Shown here: positions 1 through 7,050 of the stretch, one piece after another
Layout of the letters: each line of letters opens with the position of its first letter
Position numbering within the stretch: position 1 is the stretch's first letter
NCBI GenBank assembly: GCA_041687095.1
Contig: JAWLCQ010000153.1
Span: 1-12,215 of the forward strand
Reading direction: 5' to 3'
DNA: 12,215 bases
DNA from: JAWLCQ01 sp041687095
GTDB taxonomy: Bacteria; Planctomycetota; Phycisphaerae; SM23-33
Translations under genes and position numbers: made by a program
Notes under the pieces: generated by a model
Database searches by the model: none
Seen by the model: only the letters and a program-made list of their open reading frames with translations
What the model was told of the DNA's origin: nothing

Positions 1-237
1 TTCGCCCCGGAAGGGGCGAGGGAGAATAGCCGGGGGCGCAGCGCAGCGGAGCCCCCGGTACAGGCCGAAAGAGATAGAGCCCCGTAGGGGCGAGGGAGAG
101 GGAAGGCTGAACCTCGTGGGAACCCCCACGGCTCCCTCGCCCCTGTCGGGGCTCTGAAGGACGCACCCGCCTTCCGGGGGTTCCGCTGCGCTCCACCCCC
201 GGCTACTGTCCCGCGCCCCTGTCGGGGCTTTCGGACC
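1..237. repeat. Cluster of GC-rich palindromes, no gene
   Basis: No coding region is supported in the first 452 bases; this part is a set of inverted repeats. A 6-bp stem with a GGAA loop lies at 4-19. An 8-bp stem CCGGGGGC/GCCCCCGG around a 13-base core lies at 30-58. Imperfect 22/23-base arms at 77-98 and 132-154 flank a short spacer. A second copy of the 30-58 type, in opposite orientation, lies at 174-202, and GCCCCTGTCGGGGC lies at 215-228. The 30-58 and 174-202 palindromes share the CGCTGCG-type core with a third copy at 9974-10002, so this is a dispersed family. The stem at 215-228 followed by TTTC resembles a weak terminator for plus-strand transcription, but no plus-strand gene precedes it in the window. 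Confidence 0.75.
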
Positions 238-401
238 GACGCCCGGAATCGGGTCCCTGCCGCCCCGCGAGGCCTGAGATGTGTGGAACAACGAGGTCAG
301 GAGACCCCCAACGCTCGCGCTTGAAGCGTCGCACGCGCATGAAGCGTCGCATGCGATTGGGGCAGCCCACCTCCTGCGACGGGAGTCTCCTGACCCCCGT
401 C
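238..401 (+). repeat. Composite dispersed element, copy A
   Basis: Three blocks recur elsewhere in the same order. Block 1 (238-272) matches the complement of 10179-10213 at 32 of 35 positions. Block 2 (278-298) starts GATGTGTGGAACAACGAGG and differs by one base from 8485-8505. It is followed by AGGAGACCCCCAACGC, as in copy B2. Block 3 (311-364) is three degenerate 18-bp tandem units related to the six-unit array at 8082-8189 in opposite orientation. The copy ends with a hairpin at 378-401, GACGGGAGTC-TCCT-GACCCCCGTC (one mismatch), like the one at 8187-8212. It lies downstream of the pseudoprotease gene, which ends at 453. Function unknown. Confidence 0.75.
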
Positions 402-452
402 GTCCGGGAGGGATGCGTCGCAGGCGCTGGGGCCGTCGGTGTGCCCTGCTCG

Positions 453-1367
453 CTATTCCGTCGCCTCGCCCTGGCCCTCGGTGGGGGGCGGCTGGGGGGT
501 CTCGCCCTCGACCGCGCCCTCGGCGCCCTCGGCGGGCTCAGTGGGCTCGGCGGACTCGGCGGGCCCGGCGGCCGGTTCGGTGGTGGGCTCGGGGGCGGGG
601 GCCTTGCGGGCCGCCTCCAGGGCCTGGGGAATCAGCTCGCGGATGTCCTGCGCGGGCAGGACCACCCGCGTCCCGGGCGACCCATCGGCGATGCGGTGGA
701 CGGCGAGGCCGATGATCTTCCCGTCGGCGGCGAAGACCGGGGCCCCGAACGTGCCCACGGTGGGGACGTAGAAGACGCGGGGCTTCTTGATGAGGGCCGC
801 GACGTGGCCGAGGACCACGGTGGGCCGGCGGTCCAGCGACTTGTCCAGGCGGCCCAGCGCGATCACGTCATCCAGGATGCCCGGATCGGCCGTGGGCTCC
901 AGCGGGACGGGGACGAACTCCGCCCCCTGGGCCTCGTCGCTGTTGGGATCGGGCACAACGAACGCCAGGTCCAGATCCTCATCCGTCAGCACGACCCGCG
1001 CGGGGACCTCCGTCCCGTCGGACAGGCGGACCTTCACCTCCGAGAAGTTCGTCCGCACGTCGAGTTGCACCCCGCCCATGTTGCGCCCGCGGTAGGCCAT
1101 CGCGGGATCCAGCGAGGCGTACGACACCACGGTCATCCCCGCGTCCCCGACGACGGTCCCGATGGCCTCGACCTTGGCCTCCTGCTCGGGGAACGTTCGC
1201 CCCCCCCCACTGACCCGCACCTTCGCCACGGCGAGCACGTACACGACCGAATCCTGGTGCTTCTGGAACACGTCAACCGCGGTGGCCGTGACGCTCTGCT
1301 GCGCCCACCCCGCCCCCGCCGTCATCGCCAGCACCAGCACGCCTATCGCCCAGATACTCTTTCTCAC
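453..1367 (-). CDS. Secreted trypsin-fold pseudoprotease (catalytic His and Ser lost)
   Basis: 304 residues. The GTG start is chosen because AAGGAG sits 7 bases upstream. A signal peptide covers about residues 1-22 (hydrophobic IWAIGVLVLAMTAGAG, then WAQQ), so the product should be exported. Residues 30-245 follow the HtrA/trypsin-like fold. Aligning by eye with the neighbouring protease, the catalytic Asp position is kept (D133 in DLDLAFV). The His position is S85 (VSYASL against LTNHHV) and the nucleophile Ser position is F207 (GTFGAPV against GNSGGPL). Residues 256-304 are a Pro/Glu-rich tail. No PDZ domain is visible. The gene follows the active four-PDZ protease on the same strand after 267 bp, so it may be a partner, scaffold or regulatory subunit; that role is inference. 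Family assignment is moderately sure, loss of the triad is clear if the alignment holds. Confidence 0.85.
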   Translation of the reverse strand: MRKSIWAIGVLVLAMTAGAGWAQQSVTATAVDVFQKHQDSVVYVLAVAKVRVSGGGRTFPEQEAKVEAIGTVVGDAGMTVVSYASLDPAMAYRGRNMGGVQLDVRTNFSEVKVRLSDGTEVPARVVLTDEDLDLAFVVPDPNSDEAQGAEFVPVPLEPTADPGILDDVIALGRLDKSLDRRPTVVLGHVAALIKKPRVFYVPTVGTFGAPVFAADGKIIGLAVHRIADGSPGTRVVLPAQDIRELIPQALEAARKAPAPEPTTEPAAGPAESAEPTEPAEGAEGAVEGETPQPPPTEGQGEATE

Positions 1368-1425
1368 CTGCTTGCTCCTTTTTTATCGTTCGTTTCGCCG
1401 CGACGTGCGGCATGGTGCGCAGGGC

Positions 1426-1580
1426 GGAAATCCGAAACCCGAAGTCCGAAGTCCAAAACAAATCCAAAGCACGAAATCCAAAGGACCGAAACGGGATGGT
1501 TTCTGCGCGACGCCGTTTCCGTCATTCGTATTTGCGGTTTCGAGTCTGTTTCGGATTTCGTGCTTCGGGTTTCGGATTCC
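1426..1580. repeat. Heptad-periodic inverted repeat (CGAAnnC family)
   Basis: The spacer between the protease and pseudoprotease genes is much richer in A+T than the genes and has a 7-base period. From 1426 the units run GGAAATC, CGAAACC, CGAAGTC, CGAAGTC, CAAAACA, with small phase slips afterwards. The right side (to 1580) reads the same way on the other strand. The outer arms, 1426-1444 and 1563-1580, are complementary apart from one extra base. Repeats of this look are familiar from planctomycete intergenic DNA, from general memory only. It could form a long cruciform or hairpin between two co-oriented genes. Confidence 0.75.
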
Positions 1581-1627
1581 CTGCCCCGCGGCGCGTCATC
1601 CGGATTGCATTCGTTGGTCTCTCGCGG

Positions 1628-1646
1628 GGGCAGGTCATTCCTGCCC
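1628..1646 (-). other. Hairpin with the protease stop codon in its loop
   Basis: GGGCAGG (1628-1634) pairs with CCTGCCC (1640-1646). The five-base loop contains the TGA stop codon (complement of 1635-1637) of the four-PDZ protease. No T-run follows on the minus strand, so this is not a classical intrinsic terminator. It may affect termination or mRNA 3' stability, or be chance in GC-rich DNA. Confidence 0.5.
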
Positions 1647-3866
1647 GTTGAGCTTCCAATCCGGTTCCAGTTCGATAAAGGCGGTGTGGATCCCGCGGCG
1701 GACGAAGAAGACCACGCGCTTGGGCTTGGCCTCGACGATCCGCTGCATGATCGCTTCGAGATGCTCGACGTCCCGCACCGCCTCGCCGCCGATGCGGGAA
1801 ATGATATCGCCGGAGTACAGCCCGGCAAGGGCGGCCCAGCCGGCGGGCTCGACGCTGCGGACGATGACGCCCATCTCCTCGGGGGCGAGTTCGCGGTCGG
1901 TGCGGTCGCGGAAGCCCAGTTCGCGGACGGCGAACTCGAAGCTCTCGTCGGTGTACTGCTGGAGTTCGGCCTCGGGGAGGGGGCGATCCTCGAGCGTGGC
2001 CGCGATCGTCAGGGGCTCCCCGTCGCGGACGCCCGTGAGTTCGACCTGCGACCCGATCCGGTACTGCCGGATGCGGTGCTCGAAGACCTCGCGGTCCTCC
2101 TCCACCTGGGCGGGGATGACCTCCCCGTCGAGCTTCAGCAGGATGTCGCCGACCTGGAGCCCGGCGGTTTCGGCGGTGGTGTGGGGCAGAACGCGGGTCA
2201 CGCGGACGCCCTTCTTGCCCACGAGACCCAGCGCCCTGGCGAGGTTGCGGGTGAGGACCTGCGTCTCCACGCCCAGCCAGGCCTTCTTGGACTCGATGGG
2301 CTTGGGCTCGGGGTCCTTGTGCCCGATCTCGACGACAGTGAGCATCCGCTCCAGCCCGCGGTCGAACGCCACCAGCGTGGGCACGGGGGCGGAGGCGTCG
2401 CGGGTGATGTCGGCGGTGACTCGACGCAGGGCGTCCAGGTCCTTCACGTCGTGGTCCCCAACACGGACGATGATGTCCCCCCGGTAGAGGGAGGGCTTGG
2501 CCTCGGAGGCCGGGCCCGACGGGCGGACGCTGTCCACCAGCACCCCGTTGCTGTCGGAGCGGCGGCGATTGAGGGACTCCAGCAGCGTCAGGTCGCGGAC
2601 GGTGAGGCCCCAGTCCTTGATCTCCCGCTCGGGGTGCTGGGCGGGCTCGCGGGCGGCGAGGGCGAGGGTGAAGCTCTTCGCCTCCCCGTCGCGCAGGACC
2701 TCCACCGTCACGTCCTTGCCGATCGGGGTCCCCAGGACCAGGCGGTTGAGCGCGGGGAGTTCCTCGGGGACGGCCGCGTGAACCTTCACCCCGTCGAAGC
2801 TCTGGACGATGTCCCCGGACTGCACGCCCGCCGTCTCGGCCGGGGATCCCTCGATCACCCCCGCGACGAGGACGCCCTCGGTCCCGTTCATGCTCTTGAG
2901 CAGCGGCTGCATCTGCATGCCCGTCCAGCTCCGCTGCACGCACTGCCCCTCGATGAGCTGCTGGGCGACGTTGCGGGCGAGGTTGGCGGGGATGGCGCCC
3001 CCGAGCGACCCGATGCCGATCTCGTTGACCCCGATGATCCGGCCCTCCAGGTCCACCAGCGGTCCCCCGCTGTTGCCCGGGTAGATCACCGCGTCGTGCC
3101 CGATCCACCGCACCAGCAGCCCCACGGGCTCCCCGTCGAGCTGGAACATCGCCCCGTGGGGCGGGATCATCTCGGTGTTGGACACGATCCCGGCCGTCAC
3201 GGACTGGCTGAGCCCCGCCGGGGAGCCCATGGCCAGGACGGTGTCGCCCACGCGGAGGGCGTCGGAGTCCCCGAACTGGGCGACGGGGAGCGGGGCGGGA
3301 TCCTCGCCCAGGGCGGACAGGTCGAGCTTGAGGATGGCCAGGTCGGTCATCGCGTCGGTGCCGATGAGCTGGGCCTCGAGTTCGGTGCGGTCGCTGAGGC
3401 GGCAGACGATGCGGGTCGCCTTGCCCGCGACGTGGTGGTTGGTGAGGACGTATCCGTCGGGGGAGATGATGGTCCCGCTACCCGACGCGCGGTGCTTGCG
3501 GAGGCGTCCGTCGGAGGTGCTGGTGGTGACGACGTCGATGCGGACGAGCGCGGGGTAGACGGACTGGACGGCGCGGTCGATGGCGGCGCGGACGGCGGGG
3601 GTCGCCGCCGGCGGAGGGGTGGGCGAGGGCGGAAGGACATCGGCGGCCGGAACCACGCCATTCGCCGCGCCCGTCCCCGCCTCCTCACCACTCACGCCCG
3701 TCCCCCCGCTCGGGGTGGAGGGGCTTGCGGGTTCGGCGGGGGAGGGCTCGGGGGAGGCGGTCCGCACCCCGGCCGTCGCCTCCGCGGGCGGAGCGGCGAG
3801 CGCGGGGGCAGTCAGCAGCAGGGCGATCAGCAGCACGGGCACGGTCGCTCGACGCAGTTCGATCAT
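1635..3866 (-). CDS. Secreted HtrA/Do-like serine protease with four PDZ domains
   Basis: 743 residues. The ATG start has AAAGGA about 10 bases upstream and opens directly into a signal peptide (about 1-25, VLLIALLLTAPALA-A). A Pro/Ala/Ser-rich linker follows to about residue 90. The trypsin-like domain spans about 95-305 with an intact triad: H145 in LTNHHV, D175 in TDLAIL and S266 in GNSGGP. Four PDZ modules follow, each with a [Y/S/Q]xGD[I]-type core: about 314-400 (QSGDIV), 418-512 (YRGDII), 528-625 (QVGDIL) and 647-735 (YSGDII). Known HtrA proteases usually have one or two PDZ domains, so this is long. The product should act outside the cytoplasm in protein quality control or regulated proteolysis. 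It is divergent from the lipoprotein pair at 4148 (281-bp spacer) and upstream of the pseudoprotease. No convincing promoter was seen. Confidence 0.95.
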   Translation of the reverse strand: MIELRRATVPVLLIALLLTAPALAAPPAEATAGVRTASPEPSPAEPASPSTPSGGTGVSGEEAGTGAANGVVPAADVLPPSPTPPPAATPAVRAAIDRAVQSVYPALVRIDVVTTSTSDGRLRKHRASGSGTIISPDGYVLTNHHVAGKATRIVCRLSDRTELEAQLIGTDAMTDLAILKLDLSALGEDPAPLPVAQFGDSDALRVGDTVLAMGSPAGLSQSVTAGIVSNTEMIPPHGAMFQLDGEPVGLLVRWIGHDAVIYPGNSGGPLVDLEGRIIGVNEIGIGSLGGAIPANLARNVAQQLIEGQCVQRSWTGMQMQPLLKSMNGTEGVLVAGVIEGSPAETAGVQSGDIVQSFDGVKVHAAVPEELPALNRLVLGTPIGKDVTVEVLRDGEAKSFTLALAAREPAQHPEREIKDWGLTVRDLTLLESLNRRRSDSNGVLVDSVRPSGPASEAKPSLYRGDIIVRVGDHDVKDLDALRRVTADITRDASAPVPTLVAFDRGLERMLTVVEIGHKDPEPKPIESKKAWLGVETQVLTRNLARALGLVGKKGVRVTRVLPHTTAETAGLQVGDILLKLDGEVIPAQVEEDREVFEHRIRQYRIGSQVELTGVRDGEPLTIAATLEDRPLPEAELQQYTDESFEFAVRELGFRDRTDRELAPEEMGVIVRSVEPAGWAALAGLYSGDIISRIGGEAVRDVEHLEAIMQRIVEAKPKRVVFFVRRGIHTAFIELEPDWKLNGQE

Positions 3867-4147
3867 TCGTCATGTTCCTTTCGTCTGTAACGGATCCCAA
3901 GCGCGTACGCGATTTAGACGGCCCGCGTCCCCCCCCGGTTCACGAAGATTCCGCACTTTCCTGCGCAGGGGCGCATCGGGGTGCTATCTCTCTGCAAACG
4001 TATCACACCGTCTACCCGGAGATGCGGCGATGGGCGCCGTGGCGTACGGAGCGCAGCAGAGCTGCCACGCCAGCCCCGCGTGACCTCCGGGCATGTACGG
4101 TCCGTTACGGGGCTTGGATCGACAACCGCAGGCAAAGGAGCAAGACC

Positions 4148-4918
4148 ATGCGACAGGGGATACTGTGCGCGCTGACAGTGCTGCTGGCGGCGATGGGAGG
4201 CGGGTGCCAGATGCTCTTCCCGCAGGTGAACACGCGGGCGGAGGCGTGGGAGGGGGATGACCTCTCCCTCGGGTCCGCGGCCGGGGAGGGCGCCAGGGCG
4301 ATGCGGGTCCCCGCCGCCGCGGGGGCGACGGAGGGCGGGGAGCCCGCGGCCGACGCCGCCGCCCAACCCGCCCCCGACCGCAAGATCCTCTACACCGCCC
4401 AGCTCGCCCTGGTCGTGAACAACGTCCGCACCGCCATCGAGCAGTCCAGCCGCGTCGCCCGCACGCTCGGAGGGTACGTCGAGCACATGGGCAACGCCCG
4501 TGTGATCCTCCGCGTCCCGGGCCCGCGGTTCCACCAGGCGCTCCTGGAACTGGAGGCCCTGGGGACCGTCACCGACCGCCGCGTCGACGCCCGCGACGTC
4601 ACCGAGTCCTACCAGGACCTCGAACTCCGCGCCCGCAACGCCCGCACCGCCCTGGCCAAGCTCGAGGACCTGCTGGCGAAGGCGAAGACCGTCGAGGAGG
4701 CCCTCGCCGTCGAGCGCGAGATGACCCGCGTCCGCGAGGAGATCGAACGCCTCGAGACGCAGTTGCGGTCGCTGGGCTCGCGCGTGGACTACGCGACGAT
4801 CACCGTGACCCTCACCCCCGTGCCCCACGCCTCCCGCGCCCACCGCGCCGCCCTGCCGTTCGGGTGGCTCGACTCGCTGGGGCTCGACACCCTCATGACC
4901 TTCAACCCGTGCCATTGA
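4148..4918 (+). CDS. DUF4349-family lipoprotein
   Basis: 256 residues. The ATG at 4148 is preferred over upstream in-frame codons because AAAGGAG lies 7 bases before it and a lipoprotein signal follows. The hydrophobic stretch ILCALTVLLAAM ends at Cys20 (GGGC, a slightly atypical lipobox). Residues 25-75 are an Ala/Gly/Pro-rich linker. Residues 78-223 match DUF4349: a KILYTAQLALVV strand, then YQDLELRARNARTALAKLEDLL, KTVEEALAVEREMTRVREEIERLE (predicted coiled coil, about 157-208) and a final DYATITVTLTP strand. Many DUF4349 proteins end in a transmembrane helix; this one ends in a short tail without a clear one, so the N-terminal lipid would be its only anchor. The next gene starts 23 bp downstream, suggesting an operon. 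Molecular function of the family is unknown to me. Confidence 0.88.
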   Translation: MRQGILCALTVLLAAMGGGCQMLFPQVNTRAEAWEGDDLSLGSAAGEGARAMRVPAAAGATEGGEPAADAAAQPAPDRKILYTAQLALVVNNVRTAIEQSSRVARTLGGYVEHMGNARVILRVPGPRFHQALLELEALGTVTDRRVDARDVTESYQDLELRARNARTALAKLEDLLAKAKTVEEALAVEREMTRVREEIERLETQLRSLGSRVDYATITVTLTPVPHASRAHRAALPFGWLDSLGLDTLMTFNPCH

Positions 4919-4941
4919 CCCTCACCCAAAGGAGACCCACC

Positions 4942-5412
4942 ATGCACCGGACCCTACTCACTGTCGGACTGCTCGCACTCGGACTGACCGCCCTGGGCGG
5001 ATGCGGAGACCGCATGACCGTTCCCGAGGGGTTCGTCGAACTCGACGCGGAGCACCGCGGGATCTACGACCAGCGGGCGGTGTCCGCCGACGGGGTCGTG
5101 CTGGCCGTGCGGCGGATCGACGTCGAGGGATCCGCCGACGCCGACTTCTGGGCCCGCGCCGTCGCCAACCGCCTCACCCAGGCCCGGGGCTACACGCTGG
5201 AGTCCAGCGAGCCCCTCGCCCGCGCGGGCCGCCGCGCCCCCCACGGGAGGCTCCTGCGGTTCACCGCCCCCCGCGACGGGGCCCCCCACGTCTACCTCGT
5301 CGCCCTCTACGCCCAGCCCTCCCACGTCCTCCTCGCCGAAGCCGGCGGCCCCCGCGACGCCTTCGCCCCCATCGAACCCCAGGTCCGCGATGCACTGCGG
5401 TCGGTGAGGTGA
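4942..5412 (+). CDS. Small lipoprotein of unknown function
   Basis: 156 residues. The ATG at 4942 follows AAAGGAG with a 7-base spacer, 23 bp after the stop of the DUF4349 gene, so the two are probably cotranscribed. The N-terminus MHRTLLTVGLLALGLTALGGC is a clear lipoprotein signal with lipobox LGGC and lipidated Cys21. The mature part begins GDRMTVPEGFVEL and appears to be one small alpha/beta domain without repeats or membrane segments. I do not recognise the family. The FTAPRDGAPHVYLVALY and AFAPIEPQVRDALRSV segments near the C-terminus look like strand and helix elements. It is convergent with the AEC permease. Confidence 0.82.
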   Translation: MHRTLLTVGLLALGLTALGGCGDRMTVPEGFVELDAEHRGIYDQRAVSADGVVLAVRRIDVEGSADADFWARAVANRLTQARGYTLESSEPLARAGRRAPHGRLLRFTAPRDGAPHVYLVALYAQPSHVLLAEAGGPRDAFAPIEPQVRDALRSVR

Positions 5413-5415
5413 GGG

Positions 5416-5528
5416 GGCTATCGGCTATCAGCTTTCAGCTTTCAGCGATCAGCGATCAGCAGAAGAAGCCGCAAGTCTGCAACTCCGCTGAAGGCTGAAA
5501 GCTGATTACTGATAGCTGAATGCTGATC
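5416..5528. repeat. Inverted heptad arrays between convergent genes
   Basis: The left array (5416-5460) has units GGCTATC x2, AGCTTTC x2, AGCGATC x2 and a partial unit. The right array (5487-5528) has GCTGAAG, GCTGAAA, GCTGATT, ACTGATA, GCTGAAT and GCTGATC, the opposite-strand version of the same family. A 26-base centre separates them. The array starts 3 bases after the lipoprotein stop and ends 10 bases before the permease stop, so it fills the convergent spacer. It could fold into a long imperfect hairpin on either transcript and serve as a two-way 3' end; there is no T-run. Confidence 0.85.
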
Positions 5529-5538
5529 GCCTCCGCCC

Positions 5539-6495
5539 TCACCCGAACACCCACAGCACGATCGGCAGGACCACGGCCAGGTACAGCACCGTGTTCGTCA
5601 CGAACAGCACCGACGCCTCGTGCGGGCGCAGGCCGAACATGTTCGCCAGCGCCGCCATCGTCACCGCCGTCGCCACGCCCGTCTGGATCAGCAGGATGCT
5701 CCACGCCTGAACGTCCAGCGCCCAAGGCGTGAGGTACGTCAGCAGGCCCAGCAGCGCCCCCACCAGCGGGCCCACGACGAACCGCATCCCCGCCAACGCA
5801 CCGATGAACCACCGGTACGGCCAGATGCGGTGCACGTGCAGCCGCAGGCCGATCGAGAAGTACGCCGACACCGTCACCGCGTAGATCAGCACGTCCAGCA
5901 CGTGCCACCGCTCGATCGCCGCCGGGCGGGGCACGTCCAGCAGCGACAGGGCGATCCCCGCCAACGTCACCGGCAGCCCCAGCGACCGCCAGTCCAGCAG
6001 GCTGCGGACGAGCAGGCGGGGGAGCGGCAGGCGGGCGTCCCCCTCCGCGTAGTGCCTCGCCACCGGGTACATGAACAGCACCGTCATCGGCACCCACATG
6101 ATGAACATCACGCTCGCCCGCCCCAGCCCCGCGTCGCCGTAGATCTGGTAGATCACGAACCCGCCCATCGTCGCCCCCTGGTTGCCCAGGGCGCTGGCGA
6201 GGGCGAACAGGCCGCGTTCCCCGTGGTCCCGCGTGAGCCCCCGCGAAACCACCGCCCCCAGGCCCGTCATCACCACGATGTGCGCCATCCCCAGCACGGG
6301 CAGCCACGCGTCGGCGGGGCGCAGGTCCGTCGCCCACACGCTGAAGAGGCTGATCGACGGATACCCCCCCACCGTCACGAAGAGCATGAGGATCTCCGCC
6401 ACCCGCTCGCTCACCAGCCGCAGGCGACCCGCGAGATACCCCGCGGCCATGGCGGCGAGGATGGGCAGCAGGATGATGGCGAGCGTGTCGATCAT
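5539..6495 (-). CDS. AEC-family (auxin efflux carrier-type) permease
   Basis: 318 residues, the usual length of bacterial AEC permeases. Start ATG at 6495 (MIDTLAIILLPILAAMAAGYLAG), which opens directly into a first membrane helix; AAGGA lies 14 bases upstream, a long spacing. The sequence alternates about eight to ten hydrophobic helices with short loops. The conserved middle motif SALGNQGATMGG (about 101-112), the YAVTVSAYFSIGLRL segment (about 205-219), and PHEASVLFVTNTVLYL (about 291-306) before the last helix fit the family. It acts in the inner membrane; AEC members export small carboxylates or other solutes, but no substrate can be read here. An upstream extension of the reading frame runs through repeats and an N-gap and is not believed. 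Confidence 0.88.
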   Translation of the reverse strand: MIDTLAIILLPILAAMAAGYLAGRLRLVSERVAEILMLFVTVGGYPSISLFSVWATDLRPADAWLPVLGMAHIVVMTGLGAVVSRGLTRDHGERGLFALASALGNQGATMGGFVIYQIYGDAGLGRASVMFIMWVPMTVLFMYPVARHYAEGDARLPLPRLLVRSLLDWRSLGLPVTLAGIALSLLDVPRPAAIERWHVLDVLIYAVTVSAYFSIGLRLHVHRIWPYRWFIGALAGMRFVVGPLVGALLGLLTYLTPWALDVQAWSILLIQTGVATAVTMAALANMFGLRPHEASVLFVTNTVLYLAVVLPIVLWVFG

Positions 6496-6511
6496 GGCGG
6501 ACGATACATTC

Positions 6512-6517
6512 CTTATA
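6512..6517 (-). promoter_or_regulatory. Possible -10 box of the permease gene
   Basis: TATAAG on the minus strand matches five of six bases of a sigma70 -10 box and would start transcription about 10 bases before the ATG at 6495. No -35 element is seen at normal spacing. The AAGG of this box overlaps the only Shine-Dalgarno-like sequence, so only one of the two readings is likely right. Confidence 0.25.
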
Positions 6518-6575
6518 GGCGACGGTTCGCGGACGTCCCCGCCCTCCACCGGCGGGTCCCACCGCTGGGCCATTT

Positions 6576-6634
6576 GCCGGGTGCCACGGCTGCGCCGTTT
6601 GCCGGGTGCCACGGCTGCGCCGGTTGCAGCCGTG
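6576..6634. repeat. Tandem 25-bp repeat ending in a hairpin
   Basis: 6576-6600 and 6601-6625 are nearly identical (GCCGGGTGCCACGGCTGCGC plus five bases). The second copy runs into the hairpin CACGGCTGC-GCCGGTT-GCAGCCGTG (6610-6634, 9-bp perfect stem). A third copy of the core with the same hairpin is at 6895-6927. Part of the spacer between the divergent permease and phosphatase genes. Confidence 0.8.
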
Positions 6635-6677
6635 CTGCCGGGAGGGACACGGCGGCCAACGGCGCAGCCGGGCCACC

Positions 6678-6687
6678 NNNNNNNNNN
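6678..6687. other. Assembly gap (10 N)
   Basis: Ten undetermined bases between ...GGGCCACC and TGGCCGGGGG. The flanks are repeat sequence, so this is probably a contig join of unknown true length or a collapsed repeat. Confidence 0.98.
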
Positions 6688-6738
6688 TGGCCGGGGGTGC
6701 GGCGGGGTGTGACCCGGATCAAACCGCCGCAGCCGTGC

Positions 6739-6815
6739 CACCCAACACCCGGCACCCAACACCCGGCACCCAACACCCGGCACCCAACACCCGGCACCCA
6801 ACATCCAGCACCCGG
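6739..6815. repeat. Tandem array of 11 heptads (CACCCAA/CACCCGG)
   Basis: Eleven consecutive 7-base units alternate CACCCAA and CACCCGG; the tenth is CATCCAG and the last CACCCGG. The higher-order unit is therefore 14 bp. The array lies between divergent genes, 51 bases after the gap. Unlike the heptad arrays at 1426-1580 and 5416-5528 it is one-directional, though an opposite array could be hidden by the gap. Confidence 0.93.
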
Positions 6816-6873
6816 CCGGGGCGTCCGGGGATGTTCCCCGGGACACGGGCGAATCGCAAGGGCCTGTTCTCGC

Positions 6874-7000
6874 GGCCATCGCAAACTCACAGTCGCGGGT
6901 GCCACGGCTGCGCTGTTTGCAGCCGTGCTCCTGCGAGCGCGCGGCGGAACACGGGTTCTGCAAACCCGTAGCGCCCGGCGAACCGGACTTTGCGATGGCC
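6874..7000. repeat. 127-bp module with 12-bp perfect inverted ends
   Basis: GGCCATCGCAAA (6874-6885) and TTTGCGATGGCC (6989-7000) are perfect inverted repeats. Between them lie two perfect hairpins: CACGGCTGC/GCAGCCGTG at 6903-6927 and ACGGGTT-CTGCA-AACCCGT at 6951-6969. The form resembles a miniature element or a structured RNA, but no target duplication was found. It ends 16 bases before the candidate -35 box of the phosphatase gene. Confidence 0.6.
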
Positions 7001-7016
7001 CTGGCCGTGTTCTCCG

Positions 7017-7044
7017 TTCACTTCCTGCTCCCCTCCGGTACAAT
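7017..7044 (+). promoter_or_regulatory. Candidate sigma70-type promoter, leaderless
   Basis: TTCACT (7017-7022) and TACAAT (7039-7044) are separated by 16 bases. The usual start point, about 7 bases after the -10 box, falls on the A of the ATG at 7051. No Shine-Dalgarno sequence precedes that ATG, in contrast to most other genes here. This suggests a leaderless transcript; it is not proven. Confidence 0.45.
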
Positions 7045-7050
7045 GCCCGC

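Noticed and set aside
215..235. Intrinsic terminator
   Set aside because: The stem is good but only TTTC follows and no plus-strand gene precedes it in the window; it is better seen as part of the palindrome cluster.
279..3890. 1203-codon open frame on the plus strand
   Set aside because: It is antisense to two clear protease-family genes and also runs through an intergenic repeat. The product is Gly/Arg/Asp-rich low complexity with no domain; long antisense frames are common in such GC-rich DNA.
6496..6963. Upstream extension of the permease frame
   Set aside because: It encodes heptad-repeat peptide (WVPGVGCRVLGAG) and crosses the gap; the membrane protein begins at 6495.
5620..7050. Long upstream extension of the phosphatase frame
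   Set aside because: It is antisense to the permease, crosses repeats and an N-gap, and is His/Arg/Gln-rich. The signal peptide at 7051 marks the real start.
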